The notes under the pieces: model-generated
Database searches by the model: none
The model's input: only the letters and a program-made list of their open reading frames with translations
What the model was told of the DNA's origin: nothing
Shown here: piece by piece, positions 46,392 to 57,506 of the stretch
Layout of the letters: the number at the start of each line of letters is the position of its first letter
Position numbering within the stretch: position 1 is the first letter of the stretch
Assembly: GCA_947095535.1 (NCBI GenBank)
Contig: OX352773.1
Span: 266,096,515-266,160,514, forward strand
Source of the DNA: Poecilobothrus nobilitatus
Lineage: Eukaryota > Arthropoda > Insecta > Diptera > Dolichopodidae
Length of the DNA stretch: 64,000 bases
Reading direction: 5' to 3'
Made by a program: the position numbers and the translations under genes

Positions 46392-46689
46392 ATGCATTAA
46401 TTCAATATGCATTAAAGAATGTTGACAGCAAATATTTTGATTTAAATACTAAACAAATGTTGTAAACAAAATAACTTAGCAACATACATAAAAATATTAT
46501 ATGTATGGATTGTGTTTTGCTAATTATGCTAATACAAAACACCAGGAAAGATCAAAAATATAATGTGTATGTTTGTATGCATGAATAAGAGATAAAAATA
46601 TAAGTTTTAAATTGATATATACAAAAATGTATACATATTTTATTCAAAAAATGTTGATGAATAGATAGTTAAAAAAAAAAAAATGTTGC

Positions 46690-46756
46690 ATGTGAACTGG
46701 ATTCGAACAACATGATCACCACTTTTGAAACCTGTACACTATCCTCTGCACCATAC
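46690..46756 (-). repeat. tRNA-like SINE candidate, family T2 copy 2
   Basis: Minus-strand match to the copy at 46315 (tatggtgcagaggatagtgt, caggtttcaaaagtgg, gttcgaatccag), ending next to a poly(T) on the minus strand. The B box has one change. Confidence 0.5.
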
Positions 46757-46814
46757 TACACTTACAAATGTTGCTAACAGATTACGAAGATAATAAAAAG
46801 CGTGACAGAATGAC

Positions 46815-46817
46815 AAA

Positions 46818-46856
<39 letters not shown>

Positions 46857-46857
46857 A
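46815..46857 (+). repeat. (AAAT)n microsatellite
   Basis: About 11 uninterrupted tetranucleotide units. Confidence 0.95.
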
Positions 46858-46869
46858 CCGACAGCGACG

Positions 46870-47015
46870 AGTTAATATAAAAGCATATAAAATAAACATT
46901 TAATTTATATTTAAATGAATGATTCCATAAACTGAAACTTAGTCACATATGAATAAATGATTTAGTGCATGATGTCCTATGATGTCCTTATAAGAGTGGG
47001 AAGGAAAAAAGGAAT
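46870..47015 (+). repeat. Interspersed repeat family E, copy 3
   Basis: Matches 6365-6550 (gattccataaactgaaactt, agtcacatatgaataa, atgatttagtgcatg, cttataagagtgggaaggaa). Confidence 0.55.
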
Positions 47016-47404
47016 TTATATTAAAGTATAACATTTGTTATTTGAAATGAAAAACTAAAAAGTGGAACTTATGGCCATTTTATTTGAGACATATCTTCCA
47101 ACAAAAAAGTGGAACTTATGGCTATTTTATTTGAGACTTAACTAACAACAAAACTGGTCAGAACTTCCATAGAACTTAAATCCATCTTGAAATGCCTATA
47201 AGATCCATTGGACCATTAAGAAGGACGTAATTAGAACTTAAATACATAACACTTAAATCCATCTTGAAATGCCTATAAGACCATCCATTAAGAAGGACGT
47301 TCCATGAAAATAATGTCTATGGAAGTTAAGTCATCTCCCCCATTTAATATATATGAAATATATGAGCCTTTGTTTTCCTCCTTTTTCTTTTTTTTCCCGC
47401 ATTT
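47016..47404. other. Non-coding DNA with short direct repeats
   Basis: Contains close repeats of aaaagtggaacttatggc (about 47048 and 47105) and of cttaaatccatcttgaaatg (about 47177 and 47251), followed by cctataaga and a tailing aagaaggacgt. No gene seen. Confidence 0.55.
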
Positions 47405-47929
47405 TATGTTTCTATACAATATATGCTATTGCTATACATATAGTTTGAAATTTAAATATGAATGATATACATTATACAAATCTATTTATAGAGCTACGTA
47501 GTGTTAGGTGGTGCAGTGACAGAACGCCACGGGCTTTATTTCCAAAAGTTTTGGAATTAATGCCCGCGGGCGTTCTTTATTTCCACGGGCGTTCTGTCAC
47601 TGCATCGTGTTAGGTATCTATAGCTATACGTATTTTTTGTTTTATTTTCTTTTTTATGTTTCTATACAATATATACGGTTGCTATACATATAGTTTGAAA
47701 TATGAAAGATATAAAAATGTATTTATATAACTACAGTGTTAGGTATCTATAGTCTATGGCTATACATATTTTTTGTTTTATTTTGTTTTTTATATTTCTA
47801 TACAATAAACGCTATTGCTATGCATGTAGTTTGATATAAATAGTATAGATATGTATTTATATATGTAGCTGTATAATGTTAAATATTTATCTACATTTTT
47901 TTGTTTTGTTATGTTTCTTTTTTGTTTTT
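47405..47929 (+). repeat. Three tandem units of about 136-144 bp, first unit interrupted by a MITE
   Basis: Units start with atgttt/atattt-ctatacaata at about 47405, 47655 and 47791 and contain gtttga.at, then gtgttaggtatctatag and tatac.tattttttgtttta. Subtracting the 97-bp insertion and its 9-bp duplication, the first unit is about 144 bp and the second about 136 bp. Family A copy 4 begins at the end of the array. Confidence 0.75.
47510..47606. mobile_element. 97-bp GC-rich MITE with 9-bp target duplication
   Basis: Left end ggtgcagtgacagaacgcc; the right end read in reverse is gatgcagtgacagaacgcc, giving 19-bp inverted repeats with one mismatch. The 9-bp sequence gtgttaggt lies directly on both sides (47501-47509 and 47607-47615). 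A neighbouring tandem unit has the same site uninterrupted (near 47728). The element is much more GC-rich than its surroundings. TSD length and the GG start would suit Mutator-like or Merlin-like families, but this is inference. Confidence 0.85.
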
Positions 47930-49503
47930 TATACCCGTACGATAGGATCGGGTATAATAAAATTACTCCTCCGTTTGTAACACCTCGAAATAAGCGAGCT
48001 AGATATACCTTCAAAGGTATGGATCGGATCAGAAAAAAATTCTAAGACTTTTGAGCCATGTCCGTCCGTCCGTCCGTCAGCACGCTAACTCAAAAACTAA
48101 GAAAGCTAGAATCTTGAAATTTACACAAAATATTTTGGGAGTAATTTGTAGGTTCCCTATTTTTTTTGGTTGAGTTTGGACCAAGCCTTAGGGTAGCTCT
48201 CGAACACCTAACTTTTAGATCTCCACATTTTTTTTGCAATAGAGCTATGAAATTTTAACTACTGATAGATCTCACAAAAATATTAATTTTATTTTCAATA
48301 ACTTTTTTTTGTAGCCCCACCCTTTACGGAGCTACAGCTCCCCAAAGGTTCAAAAAAGCTCTATATTTAAATTGTTATAGCACAAGTTCTATAAGGTATA
48401 TCTTCATTTTGAAAACGGCAAACGATTACTACTTTCATTAGCTTTAAAAGTATATATACAATAAATACATATTTTTGGCATACGGTGTCTTAATTTACCG
48501 TTATGCGAAACTCAAATTTTGCAAAATTCTTTAACCCTTCCATCTTCTAAACGGTTAAAGTTGGAAACTTGAAATTTTGACAGAAGTTAGATCTTTGAAA
48601 ATTAGTATGAGTCATTTCAGAAATTTTTTTTGTATCACCCCCCGTTTAGGAGCTGTAAGGGGTCAAAAACTGAAAATTTCCTATTTATAAACACCTGTAA
48701 CTTGAACACCTGTAAAAATTTTTTTGAAGTAATACACAAAAATTAAAGCTCCAACATTATATTTTTATTTCTGTTAACAACTTTTTTTAATAATATAGGG
48801 TTACTTTATAATTGACGAAAGTGTTACTTGATTTTTTCAAATTTTCTAACAAATTTCATTAACGAATTTTTTCCATTTTGTTTTACTCGATAATTTGAAA
48901 TTGTTGAGGATATAATGCGTAGTACAAAAAAATGTAATTAAATAAACAACATAACGGTTGCTTGAAGAATTTTTATTTATATGATATTGATATATATACA
49001 TACTTATATAATATCATGTTTATTTACATATCGTATATGTCACTAGAGAATGAATGATAAGAGTATAGATGTATATTATATAGCGCCGTATTTACATACA
49101 CATTTGTATTTTATTGTACTTATAAGAAATTATTCTGTCAATGGAATATTTAAATATAATATAATATAATATTTAAAATTATATTTACTATTTTGTACTA
49201 AGTAAATTTTATATAAATTTACCGCTTAGTATTAAATGGTACTATAGAATATTTGAAAAAGTTTTGGATTAATAATCGTTATGTGGAAGGTTAGAATCTG
49301 CTTTTGAAGAATGTACATATAAACATATAGTTTGAATATATGTACAACCCATAGTTCTAGAAATTATAAAATTCGCTCAAATTATTTTAAAATACTAAAA
49401 TATTAAAAAAATAATATTGTAAGCAGAGTGACAGGCTGTGAACATACTAACGGTTCGTACGGGTATCTAAGAGTTGACAAAGTCAACTGTATTCTTCCTC
49501 GTT
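47930..49503 (-). mobile_element. Family A element, complete copy 4
   Basis: Reverse copy with the 3' hairpin at the left (tatacccgtacgataggatc), a short (GTCC)n tract of about 4.75 units at about 48060-48078, and the 5' end at the right (gttgacaaagtcaactgtat, then tcttcctcgtt). Confidence 0.85.
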
Positions 49504-50444
49504 TCTGTTTTGTGTAAAAAATGAATGTGAATACAATATGTAAGTATTTAGGTATAATAATATGATGTACAATGAAAATTGTATGAGGTTTTTTGAGTTG
49601 CAGACAAATTGTGTATGAAGTACATTTTGTAAAAATAAAAGCTAAAAAATGTGTGCATTGTATATAAAAATTTGCTATTATTATTTATTGGAATAAATAT
49701 TCGTAATTATTCTAATAAAAATTAGTCGCCTCCATTGAGGTATGTAATATAATATGAAAAATGATTTGTATTTGTTTATTTTAAAAATTGAATTGTAAAC
49801 CAGTAAAAAACCAGTACATATATGTATGTATGTATTTTTGAAATTTTTTTAAGAATAAAATTTAAGCGTAGATTTTTAAAATTTATAGATAATAAATGTG
49901 CAAAATAATTTTCATGCAATTCACAAAATTATTTTTTGAAGTTTGCATCAAAATTAATATTATGATACATACATATTAAAGATGTGCATGGATACATATG
50001 TTTTTTTCTCTCTATTGCTATACTCGCTATACTATACAAGTAATTCACTAATCACTACACTCAATCAAAAAAGAGTACAGTAAAAGCTATACTCTATTGT
50101 AAACAAATATATATATATTCAACTCTATTTGTTTGTGTCAAATTCAAATGCGTATTAAATTTTATCCCGTAAAAGATTTGATGTTTTGAAAATAAAAAAC
50201 GAGTACTCGAAATATGATCAATATACACTGTGTATAGCAGGTACTAAAATGAAAAATTATACAGAGATTAGAATATTATATTAGATAATTTATTTTAAAA
50301 ATATTATATGTAATATTACATGTATTATGTTTTTGTTTATGTATCTAAATCTACTATATACGCAAAAAAGTTCAGCTTTCAGTAAAATTCTAAAATTATT
50401 TAAAAAAAAATAGATTTTTAAATAGTAAATGAAAGTACATATTC
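49504..50444. other. AT-rich DNA, no gene seen
   Basis: No feature recognised. Confidence 0.5.
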
Positions 50445-50735
50445 ATAAGTTGCAAGAAGCCGTCGTATCTTGCGAACCAGAAGTCGGACCGATGTGATTA
50501 AAAAAAACCTAGTCCCCGATTCTATAATAGAAATTAAAAATAAAAAAAATGAGAAATGTACCAAAACATGGCACCCTATTTTTTGGGGGCTAGTTTTTTG
50601 GGCGGGCTTAAAGTTGAACTTTTTTATTTTATTTTTTTTATATTTAAATTCTACAACAAAATCAGGGAGTACCTTTTTTAAATCATGTCGGTCCGACTTT
50701 TAATTTGCAAGATACGGGGGCTTCTTACAACTTAT
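50445..50735. mobile_element. 291-bp fold-back element with long inverted repeats
   Basis: The first about 62 bp (starting ataagttgcaagaagcc, then gtatcttgc and agtcggaccga) match the reverse complement of the last 62 bp at roughly 80-85%. The inverted repeats are outlined by TA dinucleotides (50446-50447 and 50733-50734), which would fit a Tc1/mariner-type MITE. The interior includes ttttttgggggctagttttt and has no credible gene. Confidence 0.65.
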
Positions 50736-51559
50736 AACTATGTATGTACTCCGATGCTAGTTCAATATATAAAACAAAAAAACAATTTTTTAATTTGTAA
50801 AATATACTAAACAAAAACAACATTCACTAAAATACTAATTTATTTTTAATTGTACATACATATTTCCTTTCCACTCTACCCATTCTTATATCTTTATTTA
50901 AACTTAGACTTAACTAAAAACTAAAAAAAAATACTTAATTCCTAAGAATTGCTTAAAAGTGATATTTATTGTACAAAAATTTTGCCGTGGTAGAAAATGG
51001 CTATACCTTCGTAGGAAAAGTCTTCCAGAAACACCACTCACGATACTTTTGAAATTTATTATCGGGTCAAATGGAAAACATCACTTTATAGTCTTGCAGA
51101 ATAACAAATCATCGCGTCAGTGATACTCTTCGTATGATAAGTTTTCAAGAATATGGATGAATATTTTAACTATTTATTTGCAAAGGCGTGGCCGAATAAT
51201 TTTTTGTCATTAGATTCATTTATTCCTTTACTTCTTCCGCATACTTATTTTTTACAACTTCTTAAAATAATTCTTTGCAGTGAACTCTTTACAGATCAGG
51301 TAAAATTTGTAAAGACTTAAATGAAAAGAGTACTCCTCCTTATTAAAGATATATTTTTTGATCGTTATTTTTTAAAATCAAAACGATAATTTACAAAAAT
51401 AAAAGGTACATATTCTTATTTTTATTAAATACTGTTGTATATATTATATTAAAAATAATTTAATTGAACTTTTAAAATTAAAACTAGATAAATATATAGG
51501 TAATAAAATACTTTGTTATTATAAATTTGCTCATTATCACCAATAATGCTTTTACAAAA
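50736..51559. other. AT-rich DNA, no gene seen
   Basis: No gene or repeat recognised. Confidence 0.5.
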
Positions 51560-53149
51560 AACGAGGAAGAGTACAGTAGAGTAGACTGTGTCAACTCTGG
51601 GATACCCGTATGAACGTAATATATCCTATTATAAAACTTGATCATCTTTTAAAAACATTCAGATGTTTTAGTACCGAACTACAGAGATATATTTATGTAA
51701 ATTGTGGAGTTGTATGACAGCTACCCGAATCTATTGCGCCTAGCTTCATTAAGCTCCAAGAAATACAAGAAGCCTAAACCGGCCGCATTAGATCAATCAA
51801 ATTTTACAAAAGTTTTTGGCATGCAACTCGACACTTTTTCATTAAATTTCAGATAGCTAGATTCAATAGACACTGAGTTATTTTCATTTAAAAAGAGAAG
51901 TTGTATGGAAACTACCCGAACCTGTCATATCATCACAACCAAATTTTACAGAAGTTATTGCCATAAAACTGTATTATCATTCGCAAAATTTCAGATACCT
52001 AGATTGAACAGACACTGGGTTATTTCCATTTAAAGAAAGAAGTTGTATGGCAGCTATTCGAACCCGGCTGCCGAAAATGCTGAAGTTAAATAGCAAAATT
52101 AACAATTTTACAAAAGTGACGTAAAAAAAATTTCAGCCTCCTAGCTCCTCTATTTTTTGAGTTATCGTGCGGACGGACACTGAGTTCTTTTCATTTAAAA
52201 AGAGATTTTGTATGGCAGCTACCCGAACCCGTCGCACCACCACAACCAAATTTTGCAGAAGTTGTTGCCATAAAACTTGATCATCATTTGCAAGATTTCA
52301 GACGCCTAGCTTTATTAACTTCCAAGAGGTGCAAGAAGCCTGAATCGGCTGCTCTAGACCAACCAAATTTTACAAAAGTTGTTGGCATATAATTCGGCAC
52401 CTCTTTACTAAATTTCAGATTCCTAGCTTCAATAAACACTGAGTTATTCTCATTTAACCGGATAAGTTGTATGGCAGCTACCCGAACCCGTCGCACCACC
52501 ACAACCAAATTTTGCAAAAGTTGTTGCCATAAAACTTGATCATCATTTGCAAGATTTCAGACGCCTAGCTTTATTAACTTCCAAGAGGTGCAAGAAGCCT
52601 GAACCGGCTGCTCTAGACCAACCAAATTTTACAAAAGTTGTTGGCATGTAATTCGACACCTCTTTACTAAATTTCAGATTCCTAGCTTCAATAAACACTG
52701 AGTTATTCTCATTTAAACGGAGAAGTTGTATGGCAGCTATCCGAACCCGCCGCACCAACCCAACCAAATTTTACAGAAGTTGTTGCCATAAAGCTTGATC
52801 ATCATTTGCAAAATTTCAGAAACCTAGCTTGAATAGATACTGAGTTATTTCTATATAAAGAAATAAGTTGTATGGCAGCTACTCGAACCCGCCGTGCGAA
52901 AATGTTGGATTTAAATAGCAAAACTAACAATTTTGCAAAAGTGTAGTAAAAAAAATTTCAGCCTATTAGCTCCTTTATTTTTTGAGTTATCGTGCGGACG
53001 GACGGACGGGCGTACATGGCTTAATCGACTCAGAATTCGATTCTGAGCCGATCCATACCTTTGACACTATATCTAGCTCGACTCCTTTAAGGTGTCACAA
53101 ACGTAATGGCAAATTTATTATACCCTTGAACATAGTTCATACGGGTATA
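51560..53149 (+). mobile_element. Family B element, complete copy 3
   Basis: Starts AACGAGGAAGAGTACAG and ends gttcatacgggtata. Internal landmarks at about 51952, 52261, 52520 and 52778 give units of about 308, 259 and 258 bp, the same arrangement as the copy at 8182. A GGAC tract of about 3.5 units lies near 52994. Confidence 0.85.
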
Positions 53150-54177
53150 AAAAGGGGTATTAAAAATTTAAGAGACAAAAACAGAAAACAACAAAATCAA
53201 AAATAAAATATAAAACAATTTTTATCTCCAAATATTATTCTTTTTAATTTTTATATTTCCCTAATTTATCTTCTATTAATTACTTGTAAAGAATTTATTA
53301 TATACGGAATGTATGTAAAGTATTATTTTCATTCCCTGGTATAATTATATACATACTTATATTATTATTACTCCCTATTTACAAAGAAAAATATATTCAG
53401 TGTACTCACTGCATAAATCAAATGAATCAAATGGTTTTGTTTTGAATACAGTTTGCTAATGAGTACACTATATTCTTAGATTTGATTTTATTTCTCTTGA
53501 ACAAATTGAGTACTCAAAATTTTCTCTCGCATATTTACTCAATTTGAAAACTTCAAAATGAGTATACACAACATTTGTTTAAATATGAATGTTTTGAAAG
53601 CGATTTCAAATGCATTTGTGCACATGTTTAATACATATGTATATATATTATTTACGCATCACAAATTCAATAATATTGCACTTTTTTTTATTCAAATCTA
53701 TTTTATCAAACCTTTGAGTTATCTGAAATTTTTCTGAAAAATTTGTTAAGAATTAGAAATCTGATTGCGGAAAATAAAAGTATTCGAAAATAACCGTTCA
53801 ATAAGAAATCTATTTATGTATTAATTAAAATATGTGACAAAGTTCAAATCATACTAGAAAATATTTTGCCAGTCCTTAAATTTTATTTTTAATAAAATTT
53901 CAAACTTACTTGTTTTTCATTATTCTTATTAAAAAAATTAAATTATCTCTGTTTTAAAAATAAATAATTTTTATTTACATATTATATAACATCATGTTAG
54001 TGACACAACATCAAGATTTTTGTAATTAAAGTGATTTATAATCATTTAAAATTTAATTTGATTTAAATTTAAGCTGATTTACAATGTAAATATTTTTTTC
54101 TGTTTATTTTTTAAAGCTTATCATCACACTTAGAAAACTGTATGCATTTTTTAAAATCTGAAAGAATGGGTTTTGAA
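53150..54177. other. AT-rich DNA downstream of the odorant receptor gene
   Basis: No gene seen. It would include the 3' UTR of the minus-strand receptor gene, but I cannot place its polyadenylation site with confidence. Confidence 0.45.
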
Positions 54178-55626
54178 TCAAAAATAAAGAAAATAAACGT
54201 TTTTACTATAATTTACATTAACAAAAGTAATTAAATTTATGTCTAAAAAGTATGCTTTCAGGATGATAGGATTTGAAACAGCAAATGCATGCGCAATTAT
54301 TAAATCTTTTCTTTGTTTTGGTTCAATTAAATACCATTTTCGATCATAAATGGCTAAAGGTGTAGCCTCGCTCTTAAAAAGGAAAAGTAAAAATATTCAC
54401 AAAATTTAATTTAATTTTTTTTACTTACAGTTGTAATAATATTATCTACTTCTTTATATAAAACAAAACCATATCCAAATATAATTAGAACGCCTCCACA
54501 AAGAAATAAGAAAGTTTCTCCATCTTCACCCCACAACGGTGTATCCTGTATCGAATATTAAATAAACTATTTTTAATTAAAATAAAAATTGTAAATTATT
54601 CTATACCATAGAATGAAATACTGCGTAACATAACGTTAATGCAATTAAAGAGTAATCCATTAAAACCGATAATTTCAGAATATCTTGTATAGTTTGGGCA
54701 TTTCTATAAGTAAAATTATTAAAAATTTTAAAAAATTACAAATATAGATACATTTTTTTCTTTATACCTTAATATTTTCACATTTAATTCAATTTGTGAT
54801 TTAATAAATTTTTTCCATGTTTTAATATTACTTAAATCGTTTTCATTATAACTCCATCTACAATTGACAATTCTCAATTGAAATTTAATATATGTAAGGA
54901 AAGTAACACTAAATGTATCAGCAAACATTATAACTGCATAAATTGAAATACCCATAAATAAAGAAACGACAAAATCTCCAATAGAATCTGAGTCATTAAA
55001 AAATGTAGGAAAGGATTCAACAAGTTTCCTTGATACGTATCCTTTTGGAAAAAAAATTTCATTAACAATCATATAGGCGGAATCTACAACTATATATTTA
55101 GTAAGTACTCGTATTAAAGCAGATGCATCATTTTCAATTTCCATTAACATTTCGATTTCACGAGAATTTCCTTTTTTTTTAACATCCCGAATAAAATCGG
55201 TACAGTCATTGATAATTTTTAAAACATCTAAACGTCAAAAAGCTATTTAAAATTAATTTGAATAGACAAAAAATAGACATGTCTTACCTTTTTTATAATA
55301 ACAAAATAATAAAATTTTCAATAAACTCTTTACAGAAAGAATTGTCGCAGCAACATTTAACGATAGGCTCTGAATATTATTAAATGAATATTGAATCTGG
55401 TACAGAAAATTAATTTTAGAAAATTTTGTCTAAGACTCGTTATAAATTTAATTTTCACCTGAATCATTGAATAACATGTAAATATGATCAAAAACAATGA
55501 ACCCCTGATAGACGGGAGCTTGTAGTTTTCTAAATTTATAAAACCAAAATATTTCATTACACATAGGTGATATTTGAAAATATTGTTGTAATTAAATTCT
55601 TCAAAAATTTTCTTAAAAAACTGCAT
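54178..55626 (-). CDS. Odorant receptor (7tm_6 family), six exons
   Basis: Encodes a predicted 381-residue insect odorant receptor. These are seven-pass membrane proteins of olfactory neuron dendrites that form odour-gated cation channels with the co-receptor Orco. Exons on the minus strand: 55626-55459, 55396-55288, 55227-54768, 54703-54607, 54545-54429 and 54372-54178. All five introns (62, 60, 64, 61 and 56 bp) have GT and AG ends, and the reading phase is kept across every junction (0, 1, 2, 0, 0). The start is the Met of MQFFKKIFEEFN, followed by MKYFGFINLENYKLP. Hydrophobic segments include GSLFLIIFTCYSMIQ, SLSLNVAATILSVKSLLKIL, FVVSLFMGISIYAVIMFADT and FLFLCGGVLIIFGYGFVLY. The end has TPLAIYDRKWYLI and a final LITFVNV block, matching the usual C-terminal pattern. 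Length is typical for the family. No stop or frameshift is seen, so it looks functional. A further acceptor 30 bp downstream in exon 2 is also in frame, so exon 2 could be ten codons shorter. Confidence 0.9.
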
Positions 55627-56214
55627 TCTGAATTTTTACAAAAATCTCCAACCAAAGAAAGACACAAACTAAAAATGCACTTCCAATATGTATTTATTTA
55701 AATGTAATATTTTAAAACACTTGTGTAATTTCTTAAAATCAATTATTAAATTTAATTTGCAAATTAGTATTAAATAAATTGTAGTCTTACAATAATAATG
55801 AGAAATTATTTATTGAAATCTATTAACAATTCCTTATTTAAATTGATATAACAAGTAAATTATAATTGCACAATAAAATTATCATTTTCTTCGCACCATA
55901 AGATATCGAGATTTTTCCATTACATTCTATTTAACGAAACTGTTTTTTTTTTATCTTATTTCAAAAATTTTTGGGGTTTTTGATTCCTACTTAACGAAAG
56001 ACTAATAAAATTTTATTGAAAATATTGATTCAAAAAATTTAATAGAAAGTCCTATTCATCAAAACACAGATTGTATACATTGACTTTCTTTCAGTATAGT
56101 AATGAATATGTCATACAAGCAATGAAACATACCATCGATGGATCATATAAGTTTGTACATATTACTCCAAACATATGAATATTCGACAAACTCTAGACAT
56201 GTATGATGGTTCTA
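55627..56214. other. AT-rich DNA upstream of the odorant receptor
   Basis: No gene seen. The promoter of the minus-strand receptor must lie here, but I cannot point to a specific site. Confidence 0.45.
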
Positions 56215-57412
56215 TGAAATAACTCCTAATGAAATAAATCCTAATATTTGTAATGAAATAATTCCTAATTTAAAAATGAAATAATTCCTAACATTTTAGG
56301 TATCATTTCATTTTGAAATAAAACCTAACATACTAAAATAATCTCTAACATTTTAGGTATTATTTCATTTTAAGTAATTATTTTGACATTATCTTAAGCA
56401 CTGATATTCAATATTATTGGACATATTAAAGTTGGATTCAAAATCAGGGTTATACGCTTTTTCCAGAATATTTATATATATATGTATATGTGACATAATT
56501 GTCTATTAGGAGGGATTTTTAGGATGTATATAATCCTCCTAATTCAAAACTCGCATATGCAAATATCTAAATATTCTGTAAAAGGCATATAATCCTGACA
56601 AAAGTACTAAATTTTGACTGTTCTCTGTGAAATATAATAATGACATTTTTATGAAAAACAAAAAAAAATTCTTTTGAAGGAATAAGAGCTGCTGCCCCGC
56701 GCCGGTTCGCCCGAGCCCGTGATCGGCGAAAATAATCCTGATTTTGAATTCAATTCTAAAATCCCTCCCAAAATCCCTGACAATAGGAGTATTATTTATA
56801 CACATATTTTGGAAAAAGTATATAACCCTGATTTTGAATCCAACTCTAAAATCTCTCCAAATAGACAATGTCACATATACATATATATATAAATATTCTG
56901 GAAAAAGCGTACAACCCTTATTTTGTAACCAACTCTAAAATCTCTCCTAATAGACAATGTCACACATATCCATAAACATTCTGGAAAAAGTGTATAAACC
57001 TGATTTTGTAACCAACTCTAAAATCTCATAGGAGGGATTTTTAGGATGTATATAATCCTCCTAATTCAGAAACTCGCATATGCATATATCTAAATATTTT
57101 GTAAAAGGAGTATAATCCTAATTTTTAATTCAATTCTAAAATCCCTCCCAAAATCCCTGAGACCTTAATAATGAGACAAATGAAATATAATTTCTAACTT
57201 TTTAATGATATAACTCATAACAATTAAAATGAAATAATCCCTAACAATTAAAAAATTTTAATTAAAAAATGAAATAACTCCTTATTTAATGAAATAATTC
57301 CTAGCAATTTAGGAATAATTTCATTATGAAGTAACTCTTAACTTTGTATGAAAAAATGTTAAGAGTTATTTCATTAAAAAATTTTGTATTTATTTCATTA
57401 GGAGTTATTTCA
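56215..57412. mobile_element. 1.2-kb element with 24-bp perfect terminal inverted repeats
   Basis: The outer 24 bp (starting tgaaataactcctaatgaaa) at 56215-56238 are the exact reverse complement of 57389-57412. Both subterminal zones are full of variants of tgaaataattcctaa in both orientations. The centre has repeated blocks of about 75-95 bp (tctggaaaaag, then ccaactctaaaatctctcc, then tagacaatgtcaca). An approximately 93-bp direct repeat (starting taggagggatttttaggatg) is at 56506 and 57029. A GC-rich patch lies at 56688-56729. No credible gene. No clear target duplication, so the superfamily is unknown. Confidence 0.75.
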
Positions 57413-57506
57413 CGGAGCTATATATGATACATAAAATCACAACACTGACTATAATGGTCATAACATCACCATTGAAAAAAAAAGTCAAATTACTAATTTT
57501 CATATA

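Noticed and set aside
50470..50703. 77-codon open frame
   Set aside because: It lies wholly within the 291-bp fold-back element, spans both inverted repeats and resembles no protein family.
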